A stretch of DNA of 55,927 nt from Eubacteriales bacterium (GTDB lineage Bacteria > Bacillota > Clostridia > Lachnospirales > Lachnospiraceae), in NCBI GenBank assembly GCA_030524785.1, contig JAUNFZ010000008.1, positions 1 through 55,927 on the forward strand, given 5' to 3'. A model generated the notes under the pieces. That model was not told the origin of the DNA and searched no databases. It was given only the letters and a program-made list of their open reading frames with translations. Positions 1-8,596 of this stretch are shown in pieces. How positions within the stretch are numbered: the first letter of the stretch is position 1; the number at the start of each line of letters is the position of its first letter. The position numbers were made by a program, and so were the translations under genes.

Positions 1-10
1 AGAAGACATA

Positions 11-139
11 TAGGGCGAACGCCCGCGACCGAGCGGATGCAAAGCATCGCGAGGTTCGCAGCACTGCGAAGTAGAAGGTTATAGGGCGAACGCCCGCGAC
101 CGAGCGGATGCAAAGCATCGCGAGGCTGGGCACTGCGAA
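11..139. repeat. Two-copy 71-bp palindromic repeat unit
   Basis: A 44-bp block at 11-54 recurs without change at 82-125, a period of 71 bp. Each copy contains small dyads: GGGCG/CGCCC around AA, and GATGC/GCATC around AAA. The linker at 55-70 is itself a palindrome (TTCGCAG-CA-CTGCGAA), and a shortened version follows copy 2. The array ends about 20 bp before the ribosome binding site of the carboxyltransferase gene. It resembles REP-type intergenic repeats, and transcribed copies could fold. Function unknown. Confidence 0.8.
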
Positions 140-176
140 ACTATGCAGAATTTAAGAATAGGAGGAATATAATAAA

Positions 177-1589
177 ATGGCAGAACAAGTAAAGAAACCG
201 ATTAAAATTACTGAAACCATTTTACGTGACGCACATCAGTCTCTGATTGCCACAAGAATGACAACAGAGCAGATGGTGCCGATTATCGACAAGATGGATA
301 AGGTTGGTTATCACTCTGTGGAGTGCTGGGGCGGCGCTACTTTCGACGCATCCCTTCGTTTCCTGAAGGAAGATCCCTGGGACAGACTTCGTAAATTCCG
401 TGATGGGTTCAAGAATACAAAACTGCAGATGCTGTTCCGCGGACAGAATATCCTGGGATACCGTCCCTATGCAGACGACGTGGTAGAATATTTTGTACAG
501 AAATCTATCGCAAATGGTATTGATATTATTCGTATTTTTGACTGCCTGAACGACCTGCGCAATCTGCAGACGGCGGTTACGGCGGCAAACAAAGAGAAAG
601 GCCATGCGCAGGTGGCGCTGTCCTATACTCTTGGTGAGGCATATACGCTGGATTACTGGAAAGAGATGGCAAAGAAGATTGAGGATATGGGTGCAAACTC
701 TATCTGTATCAAGGATATGGCAGGTCTTCTGCTTCCGTATACGGCTACAGAACTCGTAAGCGCTCTGAAAGAGACCGTAAGCATCCCGATTCAGCTTCAT
801 ACGCATTATACTTCCGGCGTAGCTTCCATGACTTATCTGAAAGCGGTTGAGGCAGGCGTAGACGTTATTGATACGGCGATGTCTCCCTTTGCACTGGGTA
901 CTTCCCAGCCGGCGACAGAAGTTATGGTGGAGACGTTCAAAGGTACTCCCTATGATACAGGTTTTGATCAGAATCTTCTGGCTGAAATCGCAGATTATTT
1001 CCGTCCGATTCGCGACGAGGCGCTGGAAAGCGGTCTGCTGAATCCGAAGAACCTGGGCGTAAACATCAAGACGCTGCTGTATCAGGTTCCGGGCGGTATG
1101 CTTTCCAACCTGACTTCTCAGTTAAAGGACCTTCATGCAGAGGACAAGTACTACGAAGTGCTTGAGGAAGTTCCGCGTGTGCGGAAAGACCTTGGCGAGT
1201 GCCCGCTGGTTACTCCGTCTTCACAGATTGTGGGAACCCAGGCGGTTATGAACGTGATTAACGGCGAGCGCTATAAGATGGTTCCGCAGCAGACGAAGGA
1301 CGTGCTGAGCGGAAGATACGGTGCAACAGTAAAGCCTTTCAATCCGGAAGTTCAGAAAAAGTGCATTGGCGATATGGAGATTATCACCTGCCGTCCGGCA
1401 GATCTGATTCCCGACGAGTTGGATACTTTGAGGGGCGAGATGGCGCAGTGGTCACAACAGGATGAGGACGTGCTGTCCTATGCTCTGTTCCCGCAGGTAG
1501 CGGTTGACTTCTTTAAATACAGAGAAGCGCAGCAGACAAAAGTGGATGCAACAGTTGCAGATACAAAGGACGGAGCTTATCCGGTATAA
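177..1589 (+). CDS. Carboxyltransferase (alpha) subunit, oxaloacetate decarboxylase / pyruvate carboxylase subunit B type
   Basis: The 470-residue protein is a TIM-barrel carboxyltransferase. It opens with the family signature TILRDAHQSLIATRM (from about residue 13). The metal-binding HTH lies near residues 208-210 and the probable carboxylated lysine in IKDMAG near 179. It lacks the C-terminal biotinyl domain of full OadA or PycB, so biotin should sit on a separate carrier. In Lachnospiraceae this form normally follows the gamma, biotin-carrier and beta subunits of a sodium-pumping decarboxylase; those would lie upstream of the window. GGAGG at 161-165 sets the start. The exact substrate (oxaloacetate or another 2-oxo acid) cannot be read from the sequence. 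Confidence 0.85.
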   Translation: MAEQVKKPIKITETILRDAHQSLIATRMTTEQMVPIIDKMDKVGYHSVECWGGATFDASLRFLKEDPWDRLRKFRDGFKNTKLQMLFRGQNILGYRPYADDVVEYFVQKSIANGIDIIRIFDCLNDLRNLQTAVTAANKEKGHAQVALSYTLGEAYTLDYWKEMAKKIEDMGANSICIKDMAGLLLPYTATELVSALKETVSIPIQLHTHYTSGVASMTYLKAVEAGVDVIDTAMSPFALGTSQPATEVMVETFKGTPYDTGFDQNLLAEIADYFRPIRDEALESGLLNPKNLGVNIKTLLYQVPGGMLSNLTSQLKDLHAEDKYYEVLEEVPRVRKDLGECPLVTPSSQIVGTQAVMNVINGERYKMVPQQTKDVLSGRYGATVKPFNPEVQKKCIGDMEIITCRPADLIPDELDTLRGEMAQWSQQDEDVLSYALFPQVAVDFFKYREAQQTKVDATVADTKDGAYPV

Positions 1590-1618
1590 AAAGCGGCAAT
1601 TGAAACAGTAAAAAAGAC

Positions 1619-1653
1619 ATCCCGCAGTTTTCAGAAAAAGAAGACTGCGGGAT
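1619..1653 (+). terminator. Hairpin after the carboxyltransferase gene
   Basis: A perfect 10-bp stem pairs 1619-1628 (ATCCCGCAGT) with 1644-1653. The loop is A-rich. Only a short, interrupted T run follows (TGTTG), so termination may be partial. It ends 39 bp before the next start. Confidence 0.55.
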
Positions 1654-1691
1654 TGTTGACTATGGGAAGCGGACGGAAGGAACAGCAGGTT

Positions 1692-2972
1692 ATGAAAAAA
1701 ATCCTGATTATCGGCGGCGGGGCTGCCGGCATGTTTGCCGCCATTGCGGCAGCGGAAGCTGGAAATGAGGTTCATCTTTACGAGAAGAATGAACGGCTTG
1801 GAAAGAAATTGTATATCACGGGGAAGGGCAGATGCAACCTGACAAATGCCTGTGATATGGAGGGACTTTTCGAGGGCGTGTGCACAAACCGGAAATTTCT
1901 TTACAGCGCTTTTTATGGATGCACGAATACGGATGTCATAGATTTTTTCGAGGCTCACGGCTGTCCCACAAAAACAGAGCGTGGGCAGCGGGTATTTCCG
2001 GTTTCGGACAAGTCGACAGATGTGATTGACGTATTGAGAAATGAAATGAAAGCCCGGGGAGTCCATATCCATCTGAACTGCGGGGTAGCGGAAGTCCTGA
2101 CGGCAGAAGAAAAAAGCGAAAACAAAGACGGTAATGTGAAAAGGGCAGCCGGCTTGCGCCTCTTGGACGGCAGGATGGAAAAAGGCGATGCGGTGATTGT
2201 GGCGACCGGAGGGCTTTCCTACCAGAGCACCGGCTCCACAGGGGACGGCTACCGGTTTGCAGAGGAATGTGGACATACGGTAACGCCGCGTTATCCTTCC
2301 CTGGTGCCCTTTAATGTAAAGGAAAACTTTGCAAAAGAAATGCAGGGCCTTTCGCTGCGCAACGTTACGCTGTCCGTGTATGATGGAAAAAAGCGGCTGT
2401 TTGAAGAATTTGGAGAGATGATGTTTACTCATTTCGGAGTTACGGGTCCGTTGGTGCTGACCGCCAGCACAGCAGTGCAGAAAAAGCTGCGGGAAAAATC
2501 CCTGAGCCTGGTGATTGATTTAAAGCCTGCGCTGTCGAAGGAACAGCTTGACGCCCGGCTGCTGCGGGAATTTGAGGAGGGGAGAAATAAGCAGTTTAAG
2601 AATGTGATTGGCAATTTCTTCCCGGCCAAAATGACGCCGGTGATGATCAGTCTGTCCGGGATAGCGCCGGATAAAAAAGTCAACGAGATCACCAGGGAGG
2701 AAAGAAATACTTTAGTACAGCTGATGAAGCATTTGGAGTTGACGGCGACCGGCCTGCGCGATTATAATGAAGCTATTATTACCAGAGGAGGCGTGGCGGT
2801 AAAAGAAATTGACCCGGCCACGATGGAGTCAAAACTGGTAAAGGGACTTTATTTTGCCGGCGAGGTGCTGGATTTGGATGCGGTGACCGGAGGGTTCAAT
2901 CTGCAGATCGCCTGGTCCACAGGGTATGCGGCAGGCCATGGAGCGGCGCAAAGTCAGTGTGAAAGAAAATGA
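1692..2972 (+). CDS. BaiN/RdsA-family FAD-dependent oxidoreductase (HI0933-like)
   Basis: A 426-residue flavoprotein. The N-terminal Rossmann motif IIGGGAAGMFAAIAAAEAG binds FAD. The family markers GKGRCNLTN and VFPVSDKS follow, then GGLSYQSTGSTGDGY, and the C-terminal FAD contact GEVLDLDAVTGGFNLQ. Members include BaiN and flavoproteins of unknown substrate, so no substrate is assigned. The start at 1692 has GGAAGG at 1675-1680 and begins directly with the Rossmann strand; an upstream TTG at 1653 lies inside the terminator hairpin and is rejected. The stop overlaps upstream ATG codons of the cmk frame, which suggests co-transcription with cmk. Confidence 0.85.
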   Translation: MKKILIIGGGAAGMFAAIAAAEAGNEVHLYEKNERLGKKLYITGKGRCNLTNACDMEGLFEGVCTNRKFLYSAFYGCTNTDVIDFFEAHGCPTKTERGQRVFPVSDKSTDVIDVLRNEMKARGVHIHLNCGVAEVLTAEEKSENKDGNVKRAAGLRLLDGRMEKGDAVIVATGGLSYQSTGSTGDGYRFAEECGHTVTPRYPSLVPFNVKENFAKEMQGLSLRNVTLSVYDGKKRLFEEFGEMMFTHFGVTGPLVLTASTAVQKKLREKSLSLVIDLKPALSKEQLDARLLREFEEGRNKQFKNVIGNFFPAKMTPVMISLSGIAPDKKVNEITREERNTLVQLMKHLELTATGLRDYNEAIITRGGVAVKEIDPATMESKLVKGLYFAGEVLDLDAVTGGFNLQIAWSTGYAAGHGAAQSQCERK

Positions 2973-2995
2973 ACGATGGTTTGGAGTGTGAAGAA

Positions 2996-3664
2996 ATGAC
3001 GTATAATATAGCGATAGACGGTCCGGCGGGCGCGGGCAAGAGTACAATTGCAAAGCGGGTGGCAAAGGAACTTTCTTTTATATATGTGGACACCGGAGCC
3101 ATGTACCGGGCCATTGCCCTGTATCTTTTGCGCAAAGGCACGAATACAGATTCGGCGGAGGCGGTGAGCAGTGCTCTTGAGGAAATCAGAATTTCCATTG
3201 CCTATGAAAACGGGGAACAGCAGGTGCTTTTAAATGGAGAGAATGTGTCGGGGCTGATACGTACGGAAGAAGTGGGAAATATGGCGTCAAAAGCAGCGGC
3301 TCTGCCCTGCGTGCGGGAAAAACTTCTGGAGCTTCAGAGAGAACTGGCGCGCAGCCATGATGTAGTAATGGATGGACGCGATATCGGGACAAACATTCTG
3401 CCGGAGGCGCAGCTTAAAATATATTTAACGGCCAGTGCCGATACGCGGGCGAAACGCCGTTACAGCGAATTGAGAGAAAAGGGCCAGAACTGTGATTTTG
3501 ATGAAATCAGAGAAGATATTATCCGGCGGGACGAGCAGGATACGAACCGTACGATCGCTCCGCTGCGCCAGGCGGCAGATGCGGTTTATCTGGATTCTTC
3601 TGATATGACAATTGATGAGGTGACGGAAAGAATTAAATCTCTTTGCCGGGAACACAAAATTTGA
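2996..3664 (+). CDS. cmk: Cytidylate kinase
   Basis: The 222-residue enzyme phosphorylates CMP and dCMP with ATP in the cytoplasm. It has the P-loop IDGPAGAGKST at residues 5-15, the CMP-site motif YVDTGAMYRA, MDGRDIGT, and the lid region RAKRR. GGAG at 2983-2986 with 9-nt spacing favours ATG 2996; the in-frame ATG at 2969 has no good ribosome binding site. Length is normal for bacterial Cmk. It is followed by ispH and rpsA, a gene order widely kept in Clostridia. Confidence 0.95.
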   Translation: MTYNIAIDGPAGAGKSTIAKRVAKELSFIYVDTGAMYRAIALYLLRKGTNTDSAEAVSSALEEIRISIAYENGEQQVLLNGENVSGLIRTEEVGNMASKAAALPCVREKLLELQRELARSHDVVMDGRDIGTNILPEAQLKIYLTASADTRAKRRYSELREKGQNCDFDEIREDIIRRDEQDTNRTIAPLRQAADAVYLDSSDMTIDEVTERIKSLCREHKI

Positions 3665-3704
3665 TCTTAAGGCATAGTATGAAAGTTGTAGGCATAGAAT
3701 AATT

Positions 3705-4556
3705 ATGGAAGTAATTGTTGCAAAAACAGCCGGCTTTTGCTTCGGTGTAAAGCGGGCGGTGGACAAAGTATATGAGCAGGCAAAAAAAGGCGGGGCGCCG
3801 ATTTATACCTATGGACCGATCATTCACAATGAGGAAGTGGTGAAGGATCTGCAGGAAAAAGGCGTTCGCGTGATTGAAAACCGCCATGAATTGGAAGAAT
3901 TGTCAGAGGGAACCGTGATTATTCGTTCCCATGGGGTGGGAAGGGATATCTACCGCCTGATTGAAGAACGGGGGCTTAAACTGGTGGACGCCACCTGTCC
4001 TTTTGTTCTGAAGATTCACAGAATTGTGGAACGGGAAAGTGTCAATGGAAAACGAATTGTGATTATTGGAAACGACAGCCATCCGGAAGTAGAGGGAATC
4101 AAGGGATGGTGCCGGGACGGAGCGACCGTTATCGAGACAGAAGAAAAGGCGCGGGAATTTACGGCTGAACCGGGAGAAAAACTCTGCATTGTTTCTCAGA
4201 CGACATTTAACAACAATAAATTTAAAAATTTAGTTGAAATTATTTGTAAAAAGGGTTATGATAGTGATGTTATGAATACGATTTGCAGTGCGACGGACGA
4301 GCGACAGCAGGAGGCGGCCCGCATTGCAAAGCAGGCGGACGCAATGATTGTGATCGGCGGACGCCATAGCTCAAATACTCAGAAACTATTTGAAATATGT
4401 AAAAAGGAATGCGAAAATACTTACTATATACAGACACTTGTAGACTTGGAGCCAAATACATTACCTCCTGTCGATTGCGTAGGTATTACTGCAGGGGCCT
4501 CAACCCCCAATCATATTATTAAGGAGGTTCAAATATATGTCAGAAATGAGTTTTGA
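3705..4556 (+). CDS. ispH: 4-hydroxy-3-methylbut-2-enyl diphosphate reductase
   Basis: IspH performs the last MEP-pathway step, reducing HMBPP to IPP and DMAPP with a [4Fe-4S] cluster. The 283-residue protein carries the three cluster cysteines in GFCFGVKRA, DATCPFV and CSATDERQ, plus the conserved TAGASTPN near the C-terminus. Its last 20 bp overlap the start of rpsA in a different frame. In many Clostridia the two genes are fused into one protein; here they are separate. Only a weak ribosome binding site precedes ATG 3705. Confidence 0.95.
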   Translation: MEVIVAKTAGFCFGVKRAVDKVYEQAKKGGAPIYTYGPIIHNEEVVKDLQEKGVRVIENRHELEELSEGTVIIRSHGVGRDIYRLIEERGLKLVDATCPFVLKIHRIVERESVNGKRIVIIGNDSHPEVEGIKGWCRDGATVIETEEKAREFTAEPGEKLCIVSQTTFNNNKFKNLVEIICKKGYDSDVMNTICSATDERQQEAARIAKQADAMIVIGGRHSSNTQKLFEICKKECENTYYIQTLVDLEPNTLPPVDCVGITAGASTPNHIIKEVQIYVRNEF

Positions 4557-5673
4557 ACAAATGCTGGAGGAATCGTTAAAAACAATTCATAATGGCGAAG
4601 TTGTAGAAGGAACGGTCATTGATGTGAAAGAAGACGAAATCGTTCTGAACATTGGCTATAAAGCAGATGGTATTATCTCCAGAAATGAATATACAAACGA
4701 TTCAAATGCAGATTTAAGAGAATTGGTGCATGTAGGCGATACAATGGAAGCCAAAGTGCTGAAAGTAAATGACGGAGATGGACAGGTTGCACTCACATAT
4801 AAAAAGCTTGCGGCGGAAAAGGGCAACAAGAGACTTGAGGAAGCCTTCAATAATCAGGAGGTTTTGAGAGCGCCGGTTACACAGGTGCTTTCGGGCGGCC
4901 TGAGCGTTGTTGTAGACGAGGCAAGAGTTTTTATTCCGGCAAGTTTGGTGTCCGATACGTATGAGAAAAATCTTGAGAAGTTTGCTGGTCAGGAGATTGA
5001 GTTTGTGATTACAGAGTTCAATCCGCGCAGAAGAAGAATCATCGGCGACCGCAAGCAGCTTTTGGTTGCACAGAAAGCGGAACAGCAGAGAGAGCTTTTT
5101 GAGAGAATTCACGTAGGCGATGTCCTTGAAGGCGTTGTGAAAAATATTACAGATTTTGGTGCATTTGTGGATCTTGGCGGCGCAGATGGACTGCTTCACA
5201 TTTCGGAAATGTCCTGGGGCAGAGTGGAAAATCCCAAGAAGGTATTCAATGTAGGCGATAAACTGCGCGTTTTGCTGAAAGGCATTAATGGAAACAAGAT
5301 TGCATTGAGCCTGAAATTCGAGGATGAAAATCCCTGGCTGACAGCGGCAGAAAAGTATGCGGTAGGCAATATTGTTGAGGGACGCGTGGCCAGAATGACA
5401 GATTTTGGCGCATTTGTTGAGCTGGAGCCGGGTGTGGATGCACTGCTTCATGTATCACAGATCTCCCATGAGCATGTGGACAAACCCTCTGATGTTCTGC
5501 AGGTGGGACAGGAGATTGAGGCAAAGGTTGTGGATTTCAACGGCGAGGACAAGAAGATCAGTCTGAGCATGAAAGCACTTCAGCAGCCTGCGGCAAATGT
5601 TGATGAAATGCCTGAGGAAGTGTCAGAGGAAGCCGCTGCGGAAGAAGCGCCGGCAGAGGAAATGACAGAATAA
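4537..5673 (+). CDS. rpsA: 30S ribosomal protein S1-like, four S1 domains
   Basis: A 378-residue RNA-binding protein with four S1 motifs starting near residues 18, 105, 190 and 275. The last two (GVVKNITDFGAFVDLG and GRVARMTDFGAFVELE) are the most canonical. The C-terminal 25 residues are an acidic, alanine-rich tail. AAGGAGG at 4521-4527 with 9-nt spacing supports ATG 4537, which lies inside the end of ispH, so the genes should be translationally coupled. Firmicute S1 proteins are shorter than the six-domain E. coli S1, and this length is typical. Confidence 0.92.
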   Translation: MSEMSFEQMLEESLKTIHNGEVVEGTVIDVKEDEIVLNIGYKADGIISRNEYTNDSNADLRELVHVGDTMEAKVLKVNDGDGQVALTYKKLAAEKGNKRLEEAFNNQEVLRAPVTQVLSGGLSVVVDEARVFIPASLVSDTYEKNLEKFAGQEIEFVITEFNPRRRRIIGDRKQLLVAQKAEQQRELFERIHVGDVLEGVVKNITDFGAFVDLGGADGLLHISEMSWGRVENPKKVFNVGDKLRVLLKGINGNKIALSLKFEDENPWLTAAEKYAVGNIVEGRVARMTDFGAFVELEPGVDALLHVSQISHEHVDKPSDVLQVGQEIEAKVVDFNGEDKKISLSMKALQQPAANVDEMPEEVSEEAAAEEAPAEEMTE

Positions 5674-5687
5674 TAAAGTGAAAAGCT

Positions 5688-6752
5688 TTAGAGGATACTA
5701 TGGATCAGATGGCGGATATAATCCGTCATCTTTTCTTTATCCTGCAAAAAAGCGTCGGTGCAGGCGAAATACGTCAGGGTGTCTTTGTAATTTTCTTTGA
5801 ACACAGGCGTAAAGACAGGATGGAATTGGGGAAGATAAAATCCCTTCTTTTTACTGTAGCAGGTAGAGGCTTTGGCAGGTTCCCGGTAGGCTTTGTCTAC
5901 GTAGGCCGCCACGCTTTTGTGGATAGCGGTATCTTCCTGGGGCAGATAATAATAATTTTTATAGTCGTCGAAAAAATGCTTCAGCGGCTGGCGGGTGCCG
6001 TTTATTTGGATGGCCAGGCGCTGCTGGCTGCCGGTCAGATAAAAATGATCCTGGCGGCAGGAAAAAGGGCGCGGCAGAGACTGAGGAAGCCGGGCGTACA
6101 GAATAAGAGTATCCTCCTGGACTTCACTTTCAGTAATTCTGTATGTTCCTGATGTAATGCAGAGATAGGATAACATGGGAAGAATAGAGAGCATCCCACA
6201 GAGATCCTCATAATTGTGCAAAAGAAGCATGTTCAGATCGCCGGAAAGAGCCGAATGGACGTATTCCTGGTACACCTGAATTAGCTCGCCCCCGCTGTAG
6301 GGATCCCTGCGAAAGAGGCCCATAAACTGCTCCAGACTTTTCTGGTTGAGAGCGGACAGTCCCAAAAGCTTTTTTAAAGGACGTATCATTGTGTAGAGGT
6401 CGCGGCTCAGAAGGGGAGACAGCGTGTCCGTAAGGCCGTAGGCGCGGCATTTTTCCTGCAGAAAGGGCAGATCAAAACGGTCGCCGTTGAAATGGATCAG
6501 CTGTGAAAAATTTCTGGAAAAGTCCAGAAAAAGGCTTAAAATCTCGCTTTCCTCGGCGGGATTTTCAGCGAACCACTGAATGGCCTGCCATTCTCCGTCA
6601 AGAAAAGCAACGCAGCCGATCAGATAAAGAGAAGAAGAACGGGCCGTAAATCCGGTGGTTTCAATATCGAAAAAGAGAAGCCGTGATTTTTCAATACTGC
6701 CAAAGGGCGTGTTTTCAAGATGCAGGGAAATTTTTGTGGTTTGTTTTATCAT
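5688..6752 (-). CDS. YprB-like ribonuclease H-fold exonuclease
   Basis: The 354-residue protein has a DEDD exonuclease core. FFDIETTG (D29, E31) supplies the first acidic pair; HFNGDRFDLPFL and NYEDLCGM supply the second and third aspartates. The C-terminal third (after about residue 230) is not recognised. It belongs with the B. subtilis YprB family, whose substrate is not well defined. It converges on rpsA with only 14 bp between stop codons, and no clear terminator is visible there. It diverges from the 3D-domain gene. Confidence 0.8.
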   Translation of the reverse strand: MIKQTTKISLHLENTPFGSIEKSRLLFFDIETTGFTARSSSLYLIGCVAFLDGEWQAIQWFAENPAEESEILSLFLDFSRNFSQLIHFNGDRFDLPFLQEKCRAYGLTDTLSPLLSRDLYTMIRPLKKLLGLSALNQKSLEQFMGLFRRDPYSGGELIQVYQEYVHSALSGDLNMLLLHNYEDLCGMLSILPMLSYLCITSGTYRITESEVQEDTLILYARLPQSLPRPFSCRQDHFYLTGSQQRLAIQINGTRQPLKHFFDDYKNYYYLPQEDTAIHKSVAAYVDKAYREPAKASTCYSKKKGFYLPQFHPVFTPVFKENYKDTLTYFACTDAFLQDKEKMTDYIRHLIHSIL

Positions 6753-6829
6753 GGGTCTTTTCGCTCCTGTTTTGCGTCAACTTCTACCAGTATAGCGCAT
6801 TTTGGAGAATTATGCAAAATATTTCTATC

Positions 6830-6858
6830 TTGTCAAAAGTGGAAAATTGTGGTAATAT
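6830..6858 (+). promoter_or_regulatory. Sigma-A promoter for the SH3-3D gene
   Basis: TTGTCA (6830-6835), 17-bp spacer, TAATAT (6853-6858). The leader to the start codon is about 110 nt. It holds a small stem (GAGTA/TACTC, 6876-6880 with 6893-6897) followed by TGTC and seven T residues, which could act as a weak attenuator. Confidence 0.7.
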
Positions 6859-6975
6859 GGAGCAGGAAAGGGGCGGAGTATTCAAAAAGGGGTACTCTGT
6901 CTTTTTTTGCGCCCATAAAAGACGGTCGGCAGATCGCAGCGCAGAAGAAGGCATCTATTTAAATGGAGGTGCACG

Positions 6976-7668
6976 ATGAAAGCAAAGACGAAAGCGGCAA
7001 TATGCCTGACCTTGTGCCTGGGTTTTGCGGCGTCCGTGTCGGCGGAGGAGTACAACCCAGACTATAGCGCTGCGATGCTCAGCCTGATGGGAGAGGGAAT
7101 CACTCCCCAGGAACAGCAGGTAGAAGCGGTAGAAGACATTGTAGTCCAGGAGGTTGCTATCGACAAGGAGTCTTATACGACGGATGTGCTGACAGTGCGC
7201 GAGCTTCCGGGCACGGAGTATGCGGAAGTGGGGAAACTGTCACAATATACAAAAGTACACATTATCGCTGTATGTGACAATGGCTGGAGCAAGGTACAGA
7301 TGGAAAGCGGACAGACAGGGTATGTAAGCAACGATTATATATCGGATGTAGTTCCGGCGGGCGCTGAAAATATTGGAGAATCCCTGGGAGTATTTACGAT
7401 TACATATTACTGTGCCTGCGAGATCTGCTGCGGATGGTGGTCCGGAGGTCCTACGGCCAGCGGAGCTTATCCGGTGGCGGACTGGACGGTGGCGGCTGAC
7501 CCTGATGTATTGCCTCTCGGTACCAGAATTTATATCAATGGTCACGAATACTGCGTGGAGGATACGGGAAGCGGCGTGGAAGGAGCACATATCGATATTT
7601 ATGTGACGGACCACGATCTTGCAGTTAACAACGGAGTGGCTTCAGCGGAAGTATTTGCCAGCAAGTAA
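6976..7668 (+). CDS. Secreted SH3 and 3D-domain cell-wall protein
   Basis: The 230-residue protein has a signal peptide (residues 1-24, ending ASVSAEE), an SH3b domain (about 70-117) and a 3D domain (about 134-228). 3D domains share the double-psi barrel of MltA and Rpf-type lytic enzymes; the name refers to three conserved aspartates. Here VEDTG and HIDIYVTDHD are present, together with a cysteine pair in YYCACEICCGWW. It probably cleaves or remodels peptidoglycan outside the membrane. GGAGG precedes ATG 6976. It is monocistronic, with its own promoter and a strong terminator. Confidence 0.87.
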   Translation: MKAKTKAAICLTLCLGFAASVSAEEYNPDYSAAMLSLMGEGITPQEQQVEAVEDIVVQEVAIDKESYTTDVLTVRELPGTEYAEVGKLSQYTKVHIIAVCDNGWSKVQMESGQTGYVSNDYISDVVPAGAENIGESLGVFTITYYCACEICCGWWSGGPTASGAYPVADWTVAADPDVLPLGTRIYINGHEYCVEDTGSGVEGAHIDIYVTDHDLAVNNGVASAEVFASK

Positions 7669-7727
7669 GGGCGGCGGGGGTAGGCGTTTACAGCCGCCGT
7701 CAGCAGACAAGACAGGATGAAACGTTT

Positions 7728-7768
7728 ACTGGCTGTCCCTGCAGGGACGGCCAGTTGTTTTGTGTTTT
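7728..7768 (+). terminator. Intrinsic terminator after the SH3-3D gene
   Basis: A near-perfect palindrome of two 14-nt arms (7728-7741 and 7742-7755, ACTGGCTGTCCCTGC with one mismatch) is followed by TGTTTTGTGTTTT. Confidence 0.85.
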
Positions 7769-7885
7769 CGCGAAAAAGGGCTAGACTATTTCGACGTTTT
7801 GTGAGAAAATATGAACAGGGTACGTGCCGGGTGTCTGCTGCCCGGGGTACATAGAAAGATATTTATAATTGAAAGGAGTTTTAAA

Positions 7886-8578
7886 ATGATTTATTCACGC
7901 GAAGTAGAAGAAATGTGTCCAGTTGCGCAGGGCGTTCATCATGGCGCAGCTCCCATTCCGGAAGAAGCGAAATGGGTTCAGGTAAAAGAAGTGAAAGACA
8001 TTTCCGGTCTGACACATGGTGTTGGCTGGTGTGCACCGCAGCAGGGCGCCTGTAAGCTGACTCTGAATGTAAAAGAGGGGATTATCCAGGAAGCACTGGT
8101 AGAGACCATCGGATGTTCAGGTATGACCCACTCCGCGGCTATGGCGTCTGAGATCCTTCCGGGTCTGACGGTTATGGAAGCGCTGAACACAGACCTTGTA
8201 TGTGATGCGATCAACACCGCCATGAGAGAGCTGTTCCTGCAGATCGTTTACGGACGTTCTCAGTCCGCATTTTCTGAGGATGGTCTTCCGGTTGGCGCTG
8301 GTTTGGAGGACCTTGGAAAAGGCCTTCGTTCTCAGGTTGGCACTATGTACGGAACTCTGAAAAAAGGTCCCCGTTATCTGGAGATGGCAGAAGGCTATGT
8401 AACCGGTATCGCTCTTGATGCAGACGATCAGATCATTGGTTATCAGTTTGTAAGCCTTGGAAAAATGACAGACTTTATTAAAAAAGGCGACGATCCCAAT
8501 ACTGCATGGGAAAAGGCAAAGGGTCAGTACGGCCGTGTTGCAGACGCTGTCAAAATCATCGATCCCAGAAAAGAATAA
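7886..8578 (+). CDS. IscU/NifU-like iron-sulfur scaffold protein
   Basis: A 230-residue cytoplasmic protein with an IscU-like core. Possible cluster ligands are C11, C49, C56, C77 (in ETIGCSGMTHSAA) and C106. It is longer than standard IscU/SufU (about 150 residues), with an extra C-terminal domain containing GYVTGIALDADDQIIGYQF. AAAGGAG at 7872-7878 selects ATG 7886. The next gene, the GGGtGRT protein, starts 18 bp after the stop, and the two are a recurrent pair in Lachnospiraceae. The scaffold role is inferred from family resemblance; what it delivers clusters to is unknown. Confidence 0.8.
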   Translation: MIYSREVEEMCPVAQGVHHGAAPIPEEAKWVQVKEVKDISGLTHGVGWCAPQQGACKLTLNVKEGIIQEALVETIGCSGMTHSAAMASEILPGLTVMEALNTDLVCDAINTAMRELFLQIVYGRSQSAFSEDGLPVGAGLEDLGKGLRSQVGTMYGTLKKGPRYLEMAEGYVTGIALDADDQIIGYQFVSLGKMTDFIKKGDDPNTAWEKAKGQYGRVADAVKIIDPRKE

Positions 8579-8596
8579 TTGAAGGAGGACATATCA

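Noticed and set aside
6859-6975. c-di-AMP (ydaO-type) riboswitch before the SH3-3D gene
   Set aside because: Such genes often have one, but the leader is too short and I cannot find the conserved core.
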